DNA of 64,000 nt from positions 1-64,000 of the forward strand of contig NZ_QTVG01000001.1 of NCBI RefSeq assembly GCF_003460505.1. Direction: 5' to 3'. The notes under the pieces were generated by a model, which was given only the letters and a program-made list of their open reading frames with translations, ran no database searches and was not told the DNA's origin. A program made the position numbers and the translations under genes. This document shows, in pieces, positions 18,757 to 26,627 of this stretch. Every line of letters begins with the position of its first letter. The first letter of the stretch is position 1. This DNA is from Eubacterium sp. AF36-5BH (GTDB lineage: Bacteria; Bacillota; Clostridia; Lachnospirales; Lachnospiraceae).

Positions 18757-19719
18757 TTATTCTCTATCTAGAATTTGCAGTGCAGGCTCCAGACTTTCCG
18801 TGTTATTGTTTAACACTATTTCATCTACATCCACCATACTGAATACTGCCGCCCAACAACCTTTATATGAAGCTATTGCACCATAACGATAATCAGGATG
18901 TACCATGTTGTGATAATGTCCCTGACTGTTCTTCCATGATTTCATTGCATGTTTTGGTGAACTACTTCCACTAAATATATTTTCACCACTGATGATACAA
19001 ACTCCATATCCTTTAGTTCCAACATTTCCCCACAGCATCCATTCTTCATAACCATACTTATTCTTTAAAACATTTTTGGCAGTTGAATCAAGTTTTGTGT
19101 GTGAAAATTCATCCACTATATCTTTTGCCCTAACTTTACATATCTCATATAGTACATCAGACCATTCCAGCTTTACAACACTTGCTTTCTTTCTGTAGTC
19201 ATTTTGTAGCATAAAGGCTTGTTGGTCACAATACTTATGATATCCGTTTACTCCTGAGGCATAGCAGCCCTTCTTAATTAACTTATTGTTTTTTGTGTAA
19301 TAAAGATTACTTTTTTCTGTATATGTAAGTGATTTTGAAAATTTACCATATATTTTCTTTCCTTTTTTCTTCTTGTATGCTCTTACCTTAAGCTTTACTT
19401 TTTCTCCTTCACACATATCCGTAATATTAAAAGAAGTATTCTTTGTAGTTAATATCTTATTCCATTTCTTTGAATAATAGTCATATCTGTAGATTTGATA
19501 CCCCTTTACACCTTTAATCTTTTTCCAACTGATTTTTCTGTAGCATCCGTCATAGTACTTTTTCTTGGAATAAAAATAAGAGCCATCTTTTACTTTACTC
19601 TTTTTTACACCTGAAACTTTCTTGACAGTTGCTGCCTGCACTGTAAATGTATTTACATTCATCTGTGGAATTGTAATTGATAACAATCCTATTATTATGA
19701 TTAATTTTATCTTCTTCAT
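18757..19719 (-). CDS. Secreted CAP-domain protein with fibronectin-like N-terminal domain
   Basis: The protein has 320 residues. A signal peptide (1-29, ending TVQA) is followed by a Lys/Tyr-rich beta domain, about 55-130 (ISWKKIKGVKGYQIYRY... type III-fibronectin-like). A CAP/SCP domain covers about 160-305, with QNDYRKKASVVKLEW, the His-containing DEFSHTK, the GENIFSGS motif and WKNSQGHYHNMVHPDY. Clostridial CAP proteins are extracellular; a protease-like or cell-wall role is suspected but unproven. It lies upstream of the adhesin and sortase genes and probably belongs to the same surface module. The leader can form a hairpin over the ribosome site (19723-19749). Confidence 0.88.
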   Translation of the reverse strand: MKKIKLIIIIGLLSITIPQMNVNTFTVQAATVKKVSGVKKSKVKDGSYFYSKKKYYDGCYRKISWKKIKGVKGYQIYRYDYYSKKWNKILTTKNTSFNITDMCEGEKVKLKVRAYKKKKGKKIYGKFSKSLTYTEKSNLYYTKNNKLIKKGCYASGVNGYHKYCDQQAFMLQNDYRKKASVVKLEWSDVLYEICKVRAKDIVDEFSHTKLDSTAKNVLKNKYGYEEWMLWGNVGTKGYGVCIISGENIFSGSSSPKHAMKSWKNSQGHYHNMVHPDYRYGAIASYKGCWAAVFSMVDVDEIVLNNNTESLEPALQILDRE

Positions 19720-19722
19720 TCT

Positions 19723-19749
19723 GCCTTCCCTTCCGTAAGAGGGACAGGC
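19723..19749 (-). promoter_or_regulatory. Hairpin covering the Shine-Dalgarno of the CAP gene
   Basis: The minus strand reads GCCT-GTCCCTC-TTACG-GAAGGGA-AGGC followed by AGAATG. TCCCT pairs with AGGGA and GCCT with AGGC, so the Shine-Dalgarno GGAAGGGAAGG would be hidden in the stem. A longer structured leader may extend to about 19800; no known riboswitch class was recognised. Confidence 0.45.
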
Positions 19750-19800
19750 TATCCGTGTTATACCATATCCGCTCCTACTGATGCGAATTTATTAAGTTAC

Positions 19801-19833
19801 AACACGGGATGAAGAACTGGTTCATCCCGTATT
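19801..19833 (-). terminator. Ten-base-pair hairpin downstream of the ParMR operon
   Basis: ACGGGATGAA (19804-19813) and TTCATCCCGT (19821-19830) are perfectly complementary around a 7-base loop. It sits about 50 bases after the small membrane gene. The U-run is weak on both strands, so termination is probable but not certain. Confidence 0.5.
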
Positions 19834-19883
19834 CTGTTCATTTCTACCTCCTTGATTATACAATAATATGCTTGTTATTTCAT

Positions 19884-20063
19884 TTATTTTTTCCTGCCAA
19901 TAAAGAACACGGCAAGAAACATTTTCAGAACTGTACCGCAAATGATAAACAGTATTTTAATAATTTCAAGTAATAACTGACATATAGTTATTAAAACTTT
20001 TGCAAGTATCTTTATTGTTCCTATACTATATTCTTTTATTCCGTATAAAATATTTCCTGCCAT
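19884..20063 (-). CDS. Small hydrophobic membrane protein in the ParMR operon
   Basis: This protein of 59 residues starts MAGNILYGIKEYS. A central segment of about 35 hydrophobic residues (ILAKVLITICQLLLEIIKILF and onward) and a basic end (IGRKK) suggest one or two membrane helices. The ATG at 20063 has AGGAGG four bases upstream; a longer start at 20084 would overlap parR and lacks a good site. It directly follows parR, so it is co-transcribed. Its role is unknown. Amphipathic or holin-like toxicity is possible but unsupported. Confidence 0.6.
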   Translation of the reverse strand: MAGNILYGIKEYSIGTIKILAKVLITICQLLLEIIKILFIICGTVLKMFLAVFFIGRKK

Positions 20064-20071
20064 ATTGCCTC

Positions 20072-20485
20072 CTATTCTCCCCACATTTCTGCAAGTCCTA
20101 ACAATGTGTCATCTGCACTAAATTCATCTTTCTGTTCAGTTTCATTCTGATTTGAACTTCTTACAAGATTTCCGGTAAAACTACCTAGTACTGATAGCAT
20201 TTGCTTATTTACCTCACTCAAAATTTCATTTTTGATGTCTTCCTTCATTTTCTGAATATCTGACTTGGTAACAAAATTTTCTTCTCTTTTCTCCCTATCA
20301 TCATTTGTTATAAAATCATTCTCTAATGCATTAATGTAATATTCTACTGCATCAGCTATAAACTGGTTTTGTGATTTGTAAACTGATTTGTCTAAATCTG
20401 CCAGTATCTGATGTATCTTAATGTGAGTGGGATTTCTCCTGCTAAGTCTTAAAGTATGATAAAAACCATCATCATTTTTTGCCAT
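20072..20485 (-). CDS. parR: ParR-like centromere-binding protein (ICE)
   Basis: This protein of 137 residues is directly downstream of parM; its start ATG follows the parM stop with no gap. The N-terminal part (FYHTLRLSRRNPTHIKIHQILADL...FIADAVEYYINAL) looks like a ribbon-helix-helix DNA-binding domain. A charged helix and the short conserved acidic tail (DDTLLGLAEMWGE) follow. ParR binds parC and caps the ParM filament. A second, distinct ParM/ParR pair is on the neighbouring element (33755-35059). Confidence 0.8.
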   Translation of the reverse strand: MAKNDDGFYHTLRLSRRNPTHIKIHQILADLDKSVYKSQNQFIADAVEYYINALENDFITNDDREKREENFVTKSDIQKMKEDIKNEILSEVNKQMLSVLGSFTGNLVRSSNQNETEQKDEFSADDTLLGLAEMWGE

Positions 20486-21415
20486 CTAGTTTTCTCCTCT
20501 CTGCTTTGCCTTAGAAAGCATAAATGCCTTTGCCAGATATTCAAATCCTTTTGCGTTAGCCTTAATATCTTCTATGTAACTAATATTTTTCCCAGTATTT
20601 TCTCCATATGTTTTCATTACTGTTGCTCCACCACCAACAAATGTTATTGGAGTGATATTAATGTTGATATTAAATTCTCTTAATGTGTTAAATACCTTAT
20701 TTGCAAATCTTCTCATTTCATCTTCAACAACTTTTGCATATTTTTCTTCCATGTTACATACACCGGTTTTCATTATGTACTCGAGTTCAGATTCATCAAT
20801 CTCACAATTAAATTTTGCAACACACTCTTTATTTATTGCGTGCATACAGGTTATTAATCCCATAGGTCTTGTGTCACACTCTGAAAGTTCAGGTTTCATG
20901 TCTTTAATAGTCATTAAATCCATTGTCCATGAACCAATATCTACTACAATATGCTTCCTGCCATACTCAGACATTCTGTCTGCTACTGCCGCATAACATT
21001 GTGGAAAAACTGATACTTTTACAATATTCACTCTGTAGGTCTGTTTTTCAAATTTAAACGTTACTTCTCTTTTTCTTGACAGATACTTAATAAAATCTTC
21101 CTTTTCAGCACCAAATCTTGTTAGTGGAAGTCCCACCGATAAAAAGATATCTGCATGATTCTTTCCCTTGATTTTCAACTCTTTAGCTATAGCAGCTAAG
21201 GTTAAAAGATAAAAACTATCATCTGTGACCTTAGTATCTTTTACTTCAAGTCTTTTCCCGCCTACTGAATAATAATTTCCTTCATATTGAAGAACATTGT
21301 CAAAGATTCCCGGTTCATTGGCTATTCTGTTTACTGCCGTAGTAAAAACTGTATTTACTGTCTTTATATTTGACCAACCGTGGTCAATTGCAATTATTTC
21401 AATTTTATTCTCCAT
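20486..21415 (-). CDS. parM: ParM/StbA-like actin ATPase (ICE)
   Basis: This filament-forming partition ATPase has 309 residues. The actin-fold phosphate motifs are visible: AIDHGWSNIKTVNT at the N-terminus, VVDIGSWTMDLMTI in the middle and TFVGGGATVMK near the end. It probably segregates a replicating circular form of the ICE. I chose the start at 21415 (MENKIEII) because AAGGAGG lies 9 bases upstream; an alternative ATG at 21445 also has a weaker AGAAGG. It forms an operon with parR and the small membrane gene. Confidence 0.88.
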   Translation of the reverse strand: MENKIEIIAIDHGWSNIKTVNTVFTTAVNRIANEPGIFDNVLQYEGNYYSVGGKRLEVKDTKVTDDSFYLLTLAAIAKELKIKGKNHADIFLSVGLPLTRFGAEKEDFIKYLSRKREVTFKFEKQTYRVNIVKVSVFPQCYAAVADRMSEYGRKHIVVDIGSWTMDLMTIKDMKPELSECDTRPMGLITCMHAINKECVAKFNCEIDESELEYIMKTGVCNMEEKYAKVVEDEMRRFANKVFNTLREFNININITPITFVGGGATVMKTYGENTGKNISYIEDIKANAKGFEYLAKAFMLSKAKQRGEN

Positions 21416-21463
21416 CTTTCTGTGCCTCCTTGATTTTTTAGTCATCTATGTATCCTTCTTTCT

Positions 21464-21763
21464 TTATTCTCCTAACAAATCTTTCATACAAGGAAAACAA
21501 TATAAATTGTCTTTTCCATAAGGACATCCTATACACTTGCTATCCTTCGGCTTATATGCGTTACAATTTGTACTATTTTTTGAACCACATTTCTTATTAT
21601 TGATACATCTGTTATCATTTCCCCAGAAATATTTACATTTCATACAGCTATGAAGTTCTTTTACTAACTGTTTCTTATTATCGGCTTCGCTTTTTATTTC
21701 ATCTTTCTTAAAAGCTTTTGTGTTAATTCCCAACTGTTTAGGCTCCTTTCTCTTCAGATTCAT
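21464..21763 (-). CDS. Cysteine-rich small protein
   Basis: This protein of 99 residues has a basic N-terminal half and a C-terminal half with about nine cysteines in CxxC, C-x6-C and C-x2-C spacing (CMKCKYFWGNDNRC, CIGCPYG, CFPC). This looks like one or two zinc-binding modules. No family was recognised. It lies just upstream of parM and downstream of the structured non-coding region. The start has no clear Shine-Dalgarno, so the N-terminus is uncertain. Confidence 0.6.
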   Translation of the reverse strand: MNLKRKEPKQLGINTKAFKKDEIKSEADNKKQLVKELHSCMKCKYFWGNDNRCINNKKCGSKNSTNCNAYKPKDSKCIGCPYGKDNLYCFPCMKDLLGE

Positions 21764-21789
21764 AGTATTCTTATGGGTATTAACTATGT

Positions 21790-22110
21790 ATGTGTACTTC
21801 GCTTATCTCTAAGCCCTCATCGCCCGTACACCTGGGAATTACAAACAAGCCGCTTTTGCGTTCACGACGCTTCTAAATAGAAACTATCTCCTCTGCTGCC
21901 ATTTCGAGGATAAGGAGCTTCTCTCACTCCTTTGTGGTTTATTATCCTTCCGCTACATTTAATCTGTCCTGCCTGCTCCGCCTTCTTTTCTCAATCCTTC
22001 GGTTCTCGTCGCAATGCTGTGAATGATTATCCGGACAGGTGCACCGGAATTTTACTCCTTACATCAATTCTTTCATGTAAGATATGAAACTTGTTGTTTC
22101 ATAAATTTGT
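21790..22110 (-). ncRNA. Candidate structured non-coding RNA between parB and the Cys-rich gene
   Basis: No ORF spans this roughly 320-base gap, which is visibly richer in G and C than its AT-rich surroundings. On the minus strand several helices can be drawn. GGATAA...TTATCC encloses GGAG...CTCC (plus strand about 21909-21952). CTGTCC (near 22035) pairs with GGACAG (near 21968). GCGT/ACGC closes a small loop near 21860. This nested pattern suggests a structured RNA, or the leader of the operon at 21763. No known class was recognised. Confidence 0.45.
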
Positions 22111-22196
22111 AATTGTTATTCAGTTTTCAATTTACAACTGCGATGTTTTATCGCATGGCATAATGATAAGTTATTTTCTAAATTGTTTAAATTGAC

Positions 22197-22232
22197 TGAC
22201 ATGGTAAATAATTTGCAATACTTACCATGTCA
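22197..22232. repeat. 11-bp perfect inverted repeat beside parB (possible parS, operator or terminator)
   Basis: TGACATGGTAA (22197-22207) and TTACCATGTCA (22222-22232) are perfect complements around a 14-base spacer, 8 bases after the parB stop codon. The lack of a U-run argues against a simple terminator. A partition site or operator is possible. Confidence 0.6.
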
Positions 22233-22239
22233 TGGTGAT

Positions 22240-23199
22240 TTATCGCTTGGACAATTTGATATCAATCTCATTCTGTTCTATATACCATTCTTCAACTAAT
22301 TTTTTTATTAACCCTATCTTTTGCTTTTCTGTAAAATTTTCAGGGAAAAATTCTTCCAACAAATCTGCTGGTATTTTTATTTTTTCTTTTTGATTTGGCT
22401 TTTCTTCCTCCAATATGCAATAAATATTATCCATATCCAAATTTCCGCTTTGACTTGACATTTTCATTCTATGAGCCTGTGTTAATGACGGAGTGCATTG
22501 CTCTAAATCCATTACCGCATATAATTCATATTGTTCAGTTTCTTTTAAATAAGATAACTCTACTGCAACTGTAAAGGCTATTCTTTCAGCATCTACCATT
22601 TCTAATATTTGTGGTATTAAATTTGTTAACCTAATATATCGTTGTATTTGTCTTTCACTTTCACCTATTTGCATCGCTAATTCTTTTCTTGATGAATATG
22701 AATTTGTTGTTTTTTCACTGTTTCGAAATACTAATTCTTCATTATCTTTTTTTTCAATTTCTATTCCATAAGTTTTTACATCCCTATTTTTCAACTTCTG
22801 GTCAACTTGACCAGAAGTTAAATCACTTCTTTGTCCCTGTCGGCTCATTGCTTCTAATTTCATTTTTAATGCAAAAGCTTTTTCACTTAACTTAATCTTT
22901 TCTCTCTGCATCAGGTTTATATCTACCATTGCAATTATTGCCTGTTCATCATTCATTTCTCTGATGACAACCGGAATTTCCTCTATTCCTAACTCTTCAC
23001 ATACCATTTTTCTTCTATGCCCTGATATAAGTTCATACCCCTCTCCATTAGGATTAGGTCTTGCAAGTAATGGCACTATTACACCTTCCTTATCAATACT
23101 TTTCATCAATTCAATAAAATCTTTATCAAAATTTACTGAAAAGGGATGATTTTTAAAAGGTTTCAATTGTGTCAGATTAACATTCTTAATTTCTTCCAT
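22240..23199 (-). CDS. parB: ParB-family partition protein
   Basis: This protein of 319 residues has an N-terminal ParB/Srx-type CTPase-nuclease domain with the hallmark LISGHRRKMVCEELG and IPVVIREMNDEQAIIAMVDINLMQRE. The central helix-turn-helix part (about 160-220) contains QIGESERQIQRYIRLTNLIP. The C-terminal end (EEFFPENFTEKQKIGLIKKL) is typical of ParB proteins on clostridial ICEs. No ParA partner is in the window. The start at 23199 follows AAAGGAG by 9 bases; the apparent extension begins on a TTG. It may act in ICE maintenance or as a regulator. Confidence 0.88.
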   Translation of the reverse strand: MEEIKNVNLTQLKPFKNHPFSVNFDKDFIELMKSIDKEGVIVPLLARPNPNGEGYELISGHRRKMVCEELGIEEIPVVIREMNDEQAIIAMVDINLMQREKIKLSEKAFALKMKLEAMSRQGQRSDLTSGQVDQKLKNRDVKTYGIEIEKKDNEELVFRNSEKTTNSYSSRKELAMQIGESERQIQRYIRLTNLIPQILEMVDAERIAFTVAVELSYLKETEQYELYAVMDLEQCTPSLTQAHRMKMSSQSGNLDMDNIYCILEEEKPNQKEKIKIPADLLEEFFPENFTEKQKIGLIKKLVEEWYIEQNEIDIKLSKR

Positions 23200-23215
23200 T
23201 TTCAAATTCTCCTTT

Positions 23216-23264
23216 CAAAAAAATAAGGATTACTCATTTTCATTGCTGAAAACGAGTAATCCTT
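23216..23264 (-). terminator. Strong terminator after the recombinase / former rlmD end
   Basis: The minus strand has AAGGATTACTC and GAGTAATCCTT, perfectly paired, followed by ATTTTTTTG. It lies downstream of the serine recombinase stop and upstream of parB. The gap 23265-23451 has no convincing gene. Confidence 0.85.
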
Positions 23265-23451
23265 TGTCTTAATTACTACGAAGTAAATATTTGTTTTTTC
23301 TTTAATTGTGAACGTTATTACCGTGTGTTCCCAGTCACCACATCTAATACTACAGAAACGTCAACTCCATTGGAAAGTGTCTTTTTTCTCCTATTTGAGC
23401 CATCTTTATCAAACCTAAAAAAGCTCTCAAAGTGCCTAAAATCAAGGATTT

Positions 23452-25137
23452 TTAGATATCTTTCCTGTGTAGTTTTACCACCGTCTCAACGGTACTTTCG
23501 TTGTCCCAACAAAGTTCCTGTGTTTCCCTGTCTCCAAAATACACCGGAAAACGGAACTTTATGTGCTTCAGGAATCTGCCATCCGGCTGCTCCTGCTCAT
23601 AAATATCCACCTGTTCTACAAAGCTGTTAAGAAATTCTTTCTTCTCCAGGTCGGTGAACTTATCATATAGTTTATCAAAATATAAAAGGAATTGATAGAC
23701 GTTTTCTTCTGATATTTTCTGTTGCCGGATATTCAGCAGGCGGTTCTTGACTTCTTCTATACTGTTCTCCACGCCTTCAATCTCATCATACAAACGGTAT
23801 AACCTTGTCTCCATATCCTGATATTTCTTCTCATAAAATTTATCCATGATATCCAGATTGTCCATCTGCTGTCCAAGTCTTGCTTTTGCTCCGGTCAGCT
23901 GCCTGTGCTGCTTTTCCAATCCTTCAATCTCTTTTTCTATTTCTTCTGTATCAATTCTTGAACCGATTTTATTCAGAATTGCTTCTTCAAATTTAGGATT
24001 CTTCACCAGCTTCCGAATAACTTCTTCCACTGCATTGTTAATCTTCTCCTCACTCCATTGTTTACGATATCCACATTTATGACCATCTACCAGGCGACGA
24101 TGTTTGCAGGCATAATAGAAATAATCCTTATATAAAGTTCCGTCTTTCTTTTTCTTTCGGTTCACGTTTCCATACATACCACTTCCACATAACGGGCATC
24201 TCAATATTCCAGATAAAATATGCTCATGATCGAGACTATGTGTCTTTTCATATTTCACACCTGTTTTTTCCCGTTTTTGATGTGCCAGCTCCCAGTCTGT
24301 TTCTGAAACAATCCCTTCATGGATACCATCGTGCAGCATATAATTTTCCTGCTTTACAATGCGGTATTCATTTCTTGTACCAGAAACTTTCTCGTTTTTC
24401 CTTCGTCCATAAGCCAGCTTTCCACAGTATACCGGATTATCCAGAACGCCTTTTATAAATGATGCGGCAAATGCGTCCAGTGTATTATTCTGTCGTTTTT
24501 TCTTTTTATATCCATGCTGGTTCAGCCATGCGGCAATCGCAGAGATTCCCATATTGGTATGAATAAATTTGTCATAGATCAGACGAATAATCTCTGCTTC
24601 GTCCTCTGCAATCTGCAATTCTCCATTTACTAATTCATAACCATACGGAGCAAATCCACCATTCCATTTTCCTTCCCTGGCTTTCTGCTTACGTCCTTCC
24701 ATTGTCTGAACAAGGATATTCTCCCGTTCGATCTCTGCCACCGCAGACAGAACAGAAATCATCAGCTTTCCACTATCTTTTGAGCTGTCAATTCCATCTT
24801 CTACACAGATCAGATTCACTCCAAAATCCTGCATCCTCTGCAGAGAGTTTAATACATCTGCTGCATTACGACCGAATCTGGAAAGCTTGAACACCAGTAC
24901 AAACTGTACCTCATCTGTTCCATTCTCAATATTATCCAACATTCTCTGAAATTCCGGTCTGCCCTCTACGCTCTTTCCAGACTTACCTTCATCTGAATAC
25001 TCATTTACGATTTCCATATTCTGAAATTCCGCATATCTCTTGAGTTTTTCTTTCTGAGCATCCAGACTGTAGCCATCTACCTGCATGGTTGTGGATACTC
25101 TGGTATATATATCGCATTTAATCTTTTTATTCTTCAT
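23452..25137 (-). CDS. Large serine recombinase (TnpX/TndX-like integrase)
   Basis: This is the integrase of the IME, 561 residues. The resolvase domain has the catalytic Ser15 in YTRVSTTMQ, EYSDEGKSG and LSRFGRN. Next come the recombinase domain (GFAPYGYELVNGEL), a zinc ribbon with CPLCGSGMYGN...YYACKHRR...CGYRKQ, and a coiled coil (about 375-480). It acts by serine-phosphate strand exchange at short core sites. The last codons read STVETVVKLHRKDI; the V-E-T-V-V stretch coincides with the same stretch in rlmD, so the final codons after the core come from the insertion target. In the excised circle the protein would end with the tail now on rlmD. Confidence 0.95.
   Translation of the reverse strand: MKNKKIKCDIYTRVSTTMQVDGYSLDAQKEKLKRYAEFQNMEIVNEYSDEGKSGKSVEGRPEFQRMLDNIENGTDEVQFVLVFKLSRFGRNAADVLNSLQRMQDFGVNLICVEDGIDSSKDSGKLMISVLSAVAEIERENILVQTMEGRKQKAREGKWNGGFAPYGYELVNGELQIAEDEAEIIRLIYDKFIHTNMGISAIAAWLNQHGYKKKKRQNNTLDAFAASFIKGVLDNPVYCGKLAYGRRKNEKVSGTRNEYRIVKQENYMLHDGIHEGIVSETDWELAHQKREKTGVKYEKTHSLDHEHILSGILRCPLCGSGMYGNVNRKKKKDGTLYKDYFYYACKHRRLVDGHKCGYRKQWSEEKINNAVEEVIRKLVKNPKFEEAILNKIGSRIDTEEIEKEIEGLEKQHRQLTGAKARLGQQMDNLDIMDKFYEKKYQDMETRLYRLYDEIEGVENSIEEVKNRLLNIRQQKISEENVYQFLLYFDKLYDKFTDLEKKEFLNSFVEQVDIYEQEQPDGRFLKHIKFRFPVYFGDRETQELCWDNESTVETVVKLHRKDI
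23480..23487 (-). other. Probable attachment core at the recombinase 3' end (left att)
   Basis: Minus-strand GAGACGGT, in frame as E-T-V, equals the core at 42113-42120 in rlmD. The matches extend to 12 of 14 bases (23477-23490 against 42110-42123). The two copies are direct repeats on the same strand, as serine integration requires. Confidence 0.75.
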
Positions 25138-25473
25138 AATCTTCCTCGCAGTATAACTCTGTTTTATTGTCCCAACCTTATTTTAGTACTTGTTCCAACT
25201 ATTTTCAATACTTATTTTCCGTATTGACGCATTTCTTCGCCAATCGTATAATTAAGTTAGATACAGAGCATTTCTGTTATCAAAATATTGCCCGCCCACC
25301 ATTGGCGACTTATAAATGATTGGCTCGAAAATATTGTTCGCTTACCGGAAGCGTCTAATAAATGTCCGGCTTGAAAATTATTTAGAAATAATTTCTGTTT
25401 TTGATATTGTGTTTTTATCACACATTGCATATACTATAAATACACAAAAAAGCCAAAAAAGAGGAGGTGTTAG

Positions 25474-25660
25474 TATGGCTACTTCAAGTATTACTCATAA
25501 TTTTGTCGTATCCAATCCAAATAGCGTAAAGCGTTTTGTCGCAGCAATTGACGAAGCCGACCGTGACCGCACACCAAAGCAGACACTTCCCGGACGTCAG
25601 TTAACGAACCCACAGGAAATCTTAGCTTTAATGTCAAAAAGGAAGAAAAAACATGTCTGA
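25474..25660 (+). CDS. Putative antitoxin partner of the GNAT protein
   Basis: This small protein of 61 residues starts MATSSITHNFVV and contains VSNPNSVKRFVAAIDEAD and a basic end, KRKKKHV. The start at 25474 has a strong GAGGAGGTG. Its stop overlaps the GNAT gene start by 8 bases, so the two are translationally coupled. The pattern of a small upstream basic or polar protein with a GNAT enzyme is that of TacAT-like toxin-antitoxin pairs, but it lacks an obvious ribbon-helix-helix motif. The role is inferred from arrangement only. Confidence 0.6.
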
Positions 25661-26261
25661 TAAATATTTTACCGTTAATATTCGGGCATATTTGGATAAA
25701 GACGAACCGACATATATCGGAGAGGAAAGTCTTTACGACTTACTCTCCGATTTTTCTTGTCCCAAAAATCCCGATGTGGAATACTTTTTATTACATAATG
25801 CGATTGAGTTTACCAAAAAAGATCAATCTATCACTTATCTGGTATTTGATGCTGAAGATGCTTCACTGGTTGGTTATTTTTCACTTACAATAAAACCAAT
25901 CTCTGTCCGTGCTTCAAATATCAGCAAGACAATGGCAAAAAAACTGTCCCGTGTCAGTATTTTGGATGAAGAAACACAATCCTATACTACCGCAGCTTAC
26001 TTGATCGCCCAGTTGGGAAAGAACTATTCTCTTCCAAAGGAAAAACGAATTCCTGGAAATATTCTACTGGGATTTGCACTGGAAACCATATCCAGTCTCA
26101 AATATTCCGTAGGTGGCGTTATGGAGTTTCTTGAATGCGAAGATAATGAATTTCTTCTGAGCTTTTATACGCAGAATCATTTCAAGCCATTTGATACGCG
26201 TATTACCGCTTCTCAGAATAATGAGCCACACACTCTGCATCAGCTTTTAAAATTTATTTGA
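25653..26261 (+). CDS. GNAT-like acetyltransferase, possible toxin
   Basis: This protein of 202 residues has a GNAT-like core: YLVFDAEDASLVGYFSLTIKP as strands 3-4, then TTAAYLIAQLGKNYS and the segment RIPGNILLGFALETISSLK where the acetyl-CoA loop would lie. The C-terminal strand EFLLSFYTQNHFKPFDTR fits the toxin-like GNAT family. The canonical Q/R-x-x-G-x-G/A is weak (KEKRIPGNILLGFA). If it is a toxin, it would acetylate aminoacyl-tRNA, as TacT/AtaT do. The upstream gene overlaps by 8 bases. Confidence 0.65.
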   Translation: MSDKYFTVNIRAYLDKDEPTYIGEESLYDLLSDFSCPKNPDVEYFLLHNAIEFTKKDQSITYLVFDAEDASLVGYFSLTIKPISVRASNISKTMAKKLSRVSILDEETQSYTTAAYLIAQLGKNYSLPKEKRIPGNILLGFALETISSLKYSVGGVMEFLECEDNEFLLSFYTQNHFKPFDTRITASQNNEPHTLHQLLKFI

Positions 26262-26308
26262 TTTAAAAATGCATGAAAAAAGCGACAGTCTGATTTACAT
26301 TTTGTATT

Positions 26309-26443
26309 TCAGGAAACTGCCGCTTCTTTTTCTTCCTTATTCTGTTTTTCTTCCTCCAACTCCCGGAGGACTTCAGCGCCGTACTTATCAATCATCCGTA
26401 CCAGAAAATCAATGCACCGCTCAAATTCAATATTCTGTTGCAT
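26309..26443 (-). CDS. Small helical protein (44 aa) of the element
   Basis: The frame starts at 26443 (MQQNIEFERCIDFLVRMIDK) after GGGAGGAG and ends in EEKQNKEEKEAAVS. It forms an amphipathic helix followed by a highly charged tail. Small proteins with FLVRMIDKYG-like cores occur next to clostridial recombinases, but no function is known. It is convergent with the GNAT gene. The rest of the gap 26262-26627 holds a promoter region for the STAND gene. Confidence 0.65.
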   Translation of the reverse strand: MQQNIEFERCIDFLVRMIDKYGAEVLRELEEEKQNKEEKEAAVS

Positions 26444-26627
26444 AAGCTCCTCCCGTTATTGTTTTGATCTGAGCTTATTTTACAGAACCTGCCGGAAAAC
26501 CACATTGAATAGAAATTGATTGTAAATTGACACAATCAATTTAAAAATATCCGCATTTTCTTGAATCGAATATATGTTCGTGTTATGATAGATATACTTA
26601 ATCTTAACTACGAAAGGGGAATTTCTA

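Larger units (their letters stand above)
1..23205 (-). mobile_element. Part of an integrative conjugative element (ICE)
   Basis: All genes run on the minus strand and include a coupling protein, PcfB, a MOBP relaxase, MobC, a primase-like protein, RadC, ParM/ParR and ParB, with surface-protein cargo between them. This is the gene set of a clostridial ICE. The T4SS ATPase/channel genes and the integrase are not in the window and are presumably left of position 1. The right limit is inferred from the start of parB and a terminator at 23216-23264; no attachment site was identified. Confidence 0.75.

Noticed and set aside
23265..23451. Short 17-codon frame on the minus strand downstream of the recombinase
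   Set aside because: Too short, with no clear ribosome site and no recognisable product; the region more likely holds the former rlmD downstream DNA.
23490..23515. The string TTGTCCCAACAAA occurs on the plus strand near the recombinase end and on the minus strand in rlmD, as an inverted copy
   Set aside because: Serine integration needs direct repeats; the in-frame GAGACGGT core in direct orientation explains the junction better. The inverted match may be chance or an arm-type site.
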